Positions 7,213 through 11,113 of a stretch of DNA of 11,113 nt are shown here, piece by piece; position 1 is the stretch's first letter, and every line of letters starts with the position of its first letter. The DNA is from an uncultured Bacilli bacterium (lineage in GTDB: Bacteria > Bacillota_I > Bacilli_A > RF39 > UBA660), in NCBI GenBank assembly GCA_947627525.1, contig CANQWJ010000028.1, positions 1-11,113 on the forward strand, given 5' to 3'. A program made the translations under genes and the position numbers. The notes beneath the pieces were generated by a model. It was not told the origin of the DNA. It made no database searches and saw only the letters and a list, made by a program, of their open reading frames with translations.

Positions 7213-7232
7213 TCTTTCTTTTTAAAGAAAGA
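7213..7232. repeat. 9-bp inverted repeat in the divergent intergenic region
   Basis: TCTTTCTTT (7213-7221) and AAAGAAAGA (7224-7232) form a perfect inverted repeat with a 2-base centre. It lies between the divergent DUF308 and SecA-like genes, overlapping the region where the -35 of the SecA-like gene is expected. No T run follows it, so it does not look like a terminator. The symmetry and position fit an operator, though a chance palindrome in AT-rich DNA is possible. Confidence 0.5.
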
Positions 7233-7249
7233 TGATGTATACTTATTAT
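7221..7249 (+). promoter_or_regulatory. Candidate promoter of the SecA-like gene
   Basis: TTTAAA (7221-7226) and TATTAT (7244-7249) are 17 bases apart. TATACT (7238-7243) and TATAGT (7247-7252) are alternative -10 hexamers, so the exact promoter is uncertain. All options start transcription roughly between 7250 and 7259. The -35 candidate lies within the inverted repeat. Confidence 0.35.
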
Positions 7250-7272
7250 AGTATGGTGTAGTGTTTAGAGTA

Positions 7273-7278
7273 GAGGTG
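7273..7278 (+). promoter_or_regulatory. Ribosome binding site that fixes the start of the SecA-like gene
   Basis: GAGGTG lies 6 bases before the ATG at 7285. The in-frame GTG at 7261 would add eight residues but sits close to the predicted transcript start and has no comparable site. The ATG is therefore preferred. Confidence 0.75.
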
Positions 7279-7284
7279 TTTTCT

Positions 7285-10200
7285 ATGAATTTAGATGAAT
7301 TAGAGCAAACAGTTAGTAGTCGTCGTAAAAAAAAGGAAATAAAGAGTATTGTCGCTTTGATAAAACATAAAGATGAAGAAATTTATCGTAAAGATATAGT
7401 AAGTATTTGTCGTCAAAAAGGTATTAATGTTTCTAAAATTGATGAATTGGATTCTACTAATAAAATTCATAGATCAATAGTAGAGGAGTATCTTTCTAAT
7501 AATACTATAAAACTTAAAGAGAAGTTGAATGATAGAGTTACTAATTTAGTTCGTTCTGGTAAAAATTTAGATGATGCGGAAAGTATAGCTTTAAAGGAAA
7601 TTTTACCAGATGCTTATGCTTTAGTTCGTCTAGGAGCTAAATTTCTTTGGAATCAACCGCATCGTGATGTTCAACTTCAAGGTGGTATTTTAATGAATGA
7701 AGGTTGTGTAACAGAAATGGCAACCGGTGAAGGAAAAACGCAAACGGCCGCTCTTCCTGTCTATCTAAATGCTCTTTTAGGAAAAGGAGTTCATGTTGTG
7801 ACACCAAATGATTATTTAGCTAGTCGTGATGGTAAAAGAATAGGGGAATTATATGAATTAATGGGACTTAGTTGTGGTGTCATTACTGAACGTAAACCCA
7901 TCAATACCAAACAAGAAGAAGAAAAAATATTTGTAAAGAAAATTGAAACACATATAAAAGATCAACTTTCTCAAGCTAAAACGGATAAAGAAAGAGAACA
8001 TCTTATTCACCAATTTAAAATAAATAATGCTGTTTTAACTCGTAAATTGCGAGCGGAATCTAAAGAGGAAGCCAAGAAAAATCAACTTTCACAGCGCCGT
8101 GATGCTTATAATAAAGACATTACTTATGGCTCAACACAAGGTTTTGCTTTTGATTATTTATATGACGAATTGGCAACTTCACCTTCTGATATGGTTCATC
8201 GTTCCAATTTGGCTGGTTTTGTTCTCGTTGATGAAATGGATGATGTTTTGTTTGATAGTGCTGTAACACCATTTAATATATCAGGTGTACAAGAAGATGG
8301 TGAATTAGCTATTCCGCAATCTGAGACAGAGGAGTTGTTAAAACGAATTGAAATAATAAATTCAGCTGTTGAGTCAATATATAATGATAGTTATAAAGGT
8401 CATGAATTAATAGTTGAAATTAATGATCTTGGAAGTTATCAAAATATTGTAACGGGAGATAGTGATGATTCCGATTATTATGATAGTGAATATGCTGTAA
8501 TAATTGATAAGACAACGCGCGAACATACTTTGACATCACTTGGTGAAATGTATATATTTAAATATGTTTATCAAGATAAAATTGAGACAATGGCTAAGAA
8601 AAATGGATGGTCAACAGATCCTAAAGCATTACTTCAAATATTAAAGAGTGGTAATGCTCCTGAGTTAGAAGAATTGTTCAATGGTTTCATGGTCGGTTTT
8701 GATGAAAGGGAAAATGGAACTTTTGTCAGTAACTTGACTTTGATAGATAATGCTGTTGAAGCCTGGTTCGTTTTACAATATGGTACGGATTATATCTTAG
8801 TACAAAATGATAAAGATCCTAACAAGTTAACACTTTCTTTAGTTGACACAGAAGGACGAACAGCAGCTGGAAGAGTATATTCTAATGGTCTACAACAAGC
8901 AGTTGAAGCACGTGCTCGTCACTTAAAAGAATTAAAAAGTAGTAAACATGAACTTGCCCCAACGAAAATAAGTGATACATTGCGCTCTATTCCAACAGTA
9001 TCATATTATATCCAATATCCTAAATTGAGTGGTATGACTGGAACATCGCCTGGGCTTCACTTAAAAGATATATATGGTTTATCAACTTATGAAGTTGATC
9101 GTAATAAAGAAAGTCAGGCAATTGATTGTGGTGAAAGATTCTATCCTAAAAGGGAACAAAAAAATGAAGCTATTTTCCGTGAAGTTATAAATTCTTGGAT
9201 AAGTTTTCAACCGATTTTGATAACGACAACGTCTGTTGAAGAAAGTGAAAAGTTAAAAAAATATATAATGACGCGTTTTCAAGAAGAAAGGCCAAGACTT
9301 GAACGTGAAATTGCAAGACTTTACCCAGGAAGAAAACCGAGTGAATTACCACAGATCCCAAGTATTGGAGGATTTGATATACCCGTTTTAAATGCTAATG
9401 TTAATAGATTAGAAGATGAAGCAAGAATTGTTTCTCAAGCTGGATTACCAGGACAAATAATGATATCTACGCAAATGGCTGGTCGTGGAACAGATATTAA
9501 ATTAGGTGGGGAAGCTGATTTCTGGTTTGAAAAAGTGGCCGAAGAAAAAATTGTCACAACTTTAAAAATGATGCTTGATAAGGGACAGATTACAGCTTCT
9601 GATATAGAGAAAACAAGAGTAAGAGTAAGTGAAGTAATACATGGTGATAAATTTAAAAAAAATATTCAAACAGAAGCTGACAAACGTCGCCAAAAAGCTT
9701 TCCAAATAGCAAAGGACAGTGGTGGTCTAAATGTCATAATTGATGGACATTTTCCACTAGAGCGAATTGACCGTCAAGTAGCAGGAAGATGTGGTCGTCA
9801 AAGTGAACCTGGGAAATATACCTATTTCAGTGATTCTGAAGACTTATTAGATATTGGTGTTCCAAGAGAAGAAGTTGCTGAATTAGCGAGCCATTTGTGT
9901 TCAAGTGATGATCCAAAAGAAATGAGTCCCGTTATAACAACATCTGTTAGAGATTTAGTTTTAGATGCTCAAAATCGCCACGAATGGTCTATTTCAAGTG
10001 GTATTACATATCAGCGTGAAACTGATAAACATATTGATAAATGGCGTCGAAGTTTAAGAAAAGCAAAAAGAAGTATTAATGAAAATGGTAACTATGTTGA
10101 TACTTTTGAATATATGATTGAAGAAACCGCAAAATCAATTGTTGTTGCTTCCGTTCCACAAAGACGTTTGCCAATAAGAAAAAATAAACGCATTCGTAGT

Positions 10201-10929
10201 TCGCATATCGATATGAAAAAAATGTATTCTTTATTAGAAGAATTTATGGGAATTGAAGTTATTAATGATGGGGCTGTCGTCTTAGATGAAGATGGTAATA
10301 AGTCTATAGCAATAACTAAATCTGAATTATCAGAAATGCGTACACTTGGTGACTTATATACACTAATTGCTGATAAAGGTATTGAAAAATATGAAGAATT
10401 ATTGAAAAAGCAACCACAATTAGAAGAAAAAACAACGAAGAATGTTGTAAGAGCAATGGATCGTACTTGGCGAAGATTTGAAGAAACAGTTGAGGATATA
10501 ACAGAACAAAAGAAAAATAATATGCTCATGCAATATCAAACTAGTTATGATATTTTAGAAGGATCCATTCCGCTTGCTTATGAAAATAGTATGGAATCAG
10601 AACGCGCTATTGCTGTTCGTTCAATATTACATCCTGATTATCTTAAAAAGTATGGTCCTAAAGCTAGAAATTCTGTAAGAGAAGCAGTTGTTACACCAGA
10701 AGGACTAATGCTTGAAGGAAGTTCATATGTTGATAAGATAATTGCGGAACGAGATCATTTAAGACCTATGGGTTCTTTTGCTACTAGTTCTAGTCACTCA
10801 ACTAAAATGACAAGTATTCATCAAGAAAAAATTGAACCAGAAGGAAAATATGTAATTAATAAAATATCACCATTTGTTTATTTTCTTGAACAAATGGAAA
10901 ATGCTGAAACATCTTCAAAAAAAATGTAA
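7285..10929 (+). CDS. Divergent, long SecA-family preprotein translocase ATPase (SecA-like paralogue)
   Basis: SecA proteins use ATP to push preproteins through SecYEG. This protein has 1214 residues against roughly 800-900 for usual SecA. The motor motifs appear in order: DVQLQGG; Walker A TGEGKT (147-152, Lys151); HVVTPNDYLASRD; Walker B DEMD (316-319); LSGMTGT (581-587); TTSVEESE (about 648-655); MAGRGTDIKLGG (731-742); and GRCGRQ (834-839). Extra sequence occurs at 200-278 (highly charged, probably coiled coil), in the preprotein-binding region (334-533), at about 660-700 and at 743-812. The C-terminal third (840-1214) has a plausible long scaffold helix and a possible helical-scaffold segment around Trp1062, but no terminal cysteine-rich zinc motif. 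Motif II reads DEMDDVLFDSAV, not the usual DEVDSILIDEAR. Codon use matches the neighbours, with no sign of recent transfer. It could be a SecA2-type accessory translocase or, less likely, the sole SecA. No partner gene is nearby, so the symbol is left open. Confidence 0.85.
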   Translation: MNLDELEQTVSSRRKKKEIKSIVALIKHKDEEIYRKDIVSICRQKGINVSKIDELDSTNKIHRSIVEEYLSNNTIKLKEKLNDRVTNLVRSGKNLDDAESIALKEILPDAYALVRLGAKFLWNQPHRDVQLQGGILMNEGCVTEMATGEGKTQTAALPVYLNALLGKGVHVVTPNDYLASRDGKRIGELYELMGLSCGVITERKPINTKQEEEKIFVKKIETHIKDQLSQAKTDKEREHLIHQFKINNAVLTRKLRAESKEEAKKNQLSQRRDAYNKDITYGSTQGFAFDYLYDELATSPSDMVHRSNLAGFVLVDEMDDVLFDSAVTPFNISGVQEDGELAIPQSETEELLKRIEIINSAVESIYNDSYKGHELIVEINDLGSYQNIVTGDSDDSDYYDSEYAVIIDKTTREHTLTSLGEMYIFKYVYQDKIETMAKKNGWSTDPKALLQILKSGNAPELEELFNGFMVGFDERENGTFVSNLTLIDNAVEAWFVLQYGTDYILVQNDKDPNKLTLSLVDTEGRTAAGRVYSNGLQQAVEARARHLKELKSSKHELAPTKISDTLRSIPTVSYYIQYPKLSGMTGTSPGLHLKDIYGLSTYEVDRNKESQAIDCGERFYPKREQKNEAIFREVINSWISFQPILITTTSVEESEKLKKYIMTRFQEERPRLEREIARLYPGRKPSELPQIPSIGGFDIPVLNANVNRLEDEARIVSQAGLPGQIMISTQMAGRGTDIKLGGEADFWFEKVAEEKIVTTLKMMLDKGQITASDIEKTRVRVSEVIHGDKFKKNIQTEADKRRQKAFQIAKDSGGLNVIIDGHFPLERIDRQVAGRCGRQSEPGKYTYFSDSEDLLDIGVPREEVAELASHLCSSDDPKEMSPVITTSVRDLVLDAQNRHEWSISSGITYQRETDKHIDKWRRSLRKAKRSINENGNYVDTFEYMIEETAKSIVVASVPQRRLPIRKNKRIRSSHIDMKKMYSLLEEFMGIEVINDGAVVLDEDGNKSIAITKSELSEMRTLGDLYTLIADKGIEKYEELLKKQPQLEEKTTKNVVRAMDRTWRRFEETVEDITEQKKNNMLMQYQTSYDILEGSIPLAYENSMESERAIAVRSILHPDYLKKYGPKARNSVREAVVTPEGLMLEGSSYVDKIIAERDHLRPMGSFATSSSHSTKMTSIHQEKIEPEGKYVINKISPFVYFLEQMENAETSSKKM

Positions 10930-10960
10930 GAAAGAGGATAAAACCTTTTTCTTTTTATTT
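10928..10960 (+). terminator. Rho-independent terminator of the SecA-like gene
   Basis: AAGAAAGAGG (10928-10937) pairs with CCTTTTTCTT (10944-10953), a 10-bp stem with one G-U wobble and the 6-base loop ATAAAA, followed by TTTATTTT. The left arm starts inside the stop codon. Confidence 0.8.
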
Positions 10961-10967
10961 TGAAGTA

Positions 10968-10976
10968 TGATATAAT
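10968..10976 (+). promoter_or_regulatory. Extended -10 promoter of ppdK
   Basis: TGATATAAT is a perfect extended -10. No convincing -35 exists at the right spacing (about 10948-10953, within the preceding terminator). The predicted start near 10983 gives a 31-base leader with the ribosome binding site AAGGGAG (10999-11005), 8 bases before the ATG. Confidence 0.7.
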
Positions 10977-11013
10977 CAATTTAGTGCGTATTATAGGAAA
11001 GGGAGATGAATTT

Positions 11014-11113
11014 ATGAAATATGTATATTCTTTCAAAGAAGGAAATAAAGATATGCGCGAATTGCTTGGTGGAAAAGGTGCCAATCTTGCTGAAATGACA
11101 GGAATTGGACTAC
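11014..11113 (+). CDS. ppdK: Pyruvate, phosphate dikinase, N-terminal fragment cut by the window end
   Basis: Only 33 codons are visible. The protein starts MKYVYSFKEG and continues with MRELLGGKGANLAEMTGIGL, the highly conserved opening of the nucleotide-binding domain of pyruvate, phosphate dikinase. The enzyme reversibly converts ATP, phosphate and pyruvate to AMP, pyrophosphate and PEP; in fermentative Firmicutes it can serve glycolysis with pyrophosphate or gluconeogenesis. PEP synthase and rhodopsin-like PEP-utilising kinases share a GGKGANL-type motif, but the KYVYxFxEG start with LLGGKGANLAEMT is typical of PpdK. The ATG is supported by the ribosome binding site AAGGGAG; an earlier ATG (11006) runs into a stop after three codons. 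The catalytic His lies outside the window. Confidence 0.88.
   Translation, partial: MKYVYSFKEGNKDMRELLGGKGANLAEMTGIGL

Noticed and set aside
7261..7284. GTG start eight codons upstream for the SecA-like gene
   Set aside because: GAGGTG at 7273-7278 is ideally placed for the ATG at 7285, and the GTG has only a very close, weak GGTG before it.
10092..10529. 145-codon minus-strand frame inside the SecA-like gene
   Set aside because: Antisense shadow; Ser/Phe/Ile-rich composition expected from reversed Lys/Glu/Asn codons.
10878..11084. Minus-strand frame across the SecA-like gene end and ppdK start
   Set aside because: It runs through a terminator, a promoter and the ppdK start on the other strand and has no signals of its own.
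1..11113. CRISPR arrays, tRNA, rRNA, riboswitches or long repeats
   Set aside because: No regularly spaced repeats or RNA signature sequences were seen, and the intergenic regions are too short for most riboswitches.

Overview
The window is an AT-rich (about one third G+C by eye), densely packed bacterial chromosome segment. It looks like a low-GC Firmicutes/Bacilli relative, of the Erysipelotrichia, RF39 or Acholeplasma-like kind. The basis is the A/T-biased codon use, A/U-rich Rho-independent terminators, consensus sigma-A promoters (often with an extended -10, TGnTATAAT), a topA-xerC neighbourhood like that of Bacillus, and a pyruvate, phosphate dikinase gene. TGA works as a stop codon (end of xerC), so the mycoplasma code (TGA = Trp) is unlikely. 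The lineage is an inference; no rRNA is present.

Layout. (1) 1-1440: the terminator of an upstream gene, then tig (trigger factor) with its own promoter and terminator. (2) 1440-3510: a two-gene operon of an unrecognised single-pass membrane protein and a phosphomannomutase/phosphoglucomutase, 9 bases apart with the ribosome binding site of the second gene overlapping the stop of the first. (3) 3530-5657: topA, with a near-consensus promoter and a strong terminator. (4) 5657-6601: xerC, convergent with a small minus-strand DUF308/HdeD-like membrane protein gene (6600-7145); the two share one bidirectional hairpin. (5) 7146-7284: a divergent intergenic region with a 9-bp inverted repeat. (6) 7285-10929: a 1214-residue SecA-family ATPase far larger than, and divergent from, housekeeping SecA. 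(7) 10928-11113: terminator, promoter and the first 33 codons of ppdK.

Most genes are housekeeping: nascent-chain folding (tig), sugar-phosphate isomerisation for envelope glycans (manB), DNA supercoiling (topA), chromosome dimer resolution (xerC) and PEP/pyruvate conversion (ppdK). The least ordinary item is the SecA-like protein. Its helicase/ATPase motifs are intact, but it has several insertions, altered residues around motif II, and an unrecognised C-terminal region without the usual zinc-binding tail. It is the best candidate here for an undescribed function, probably a dedicated accessory translocase, although no partner genes lie in the window. No CRISPR array, tRNA, rRNA, insertion sequence or prophage gene was seen. 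No gene-free stretch exceeds 140 bases.
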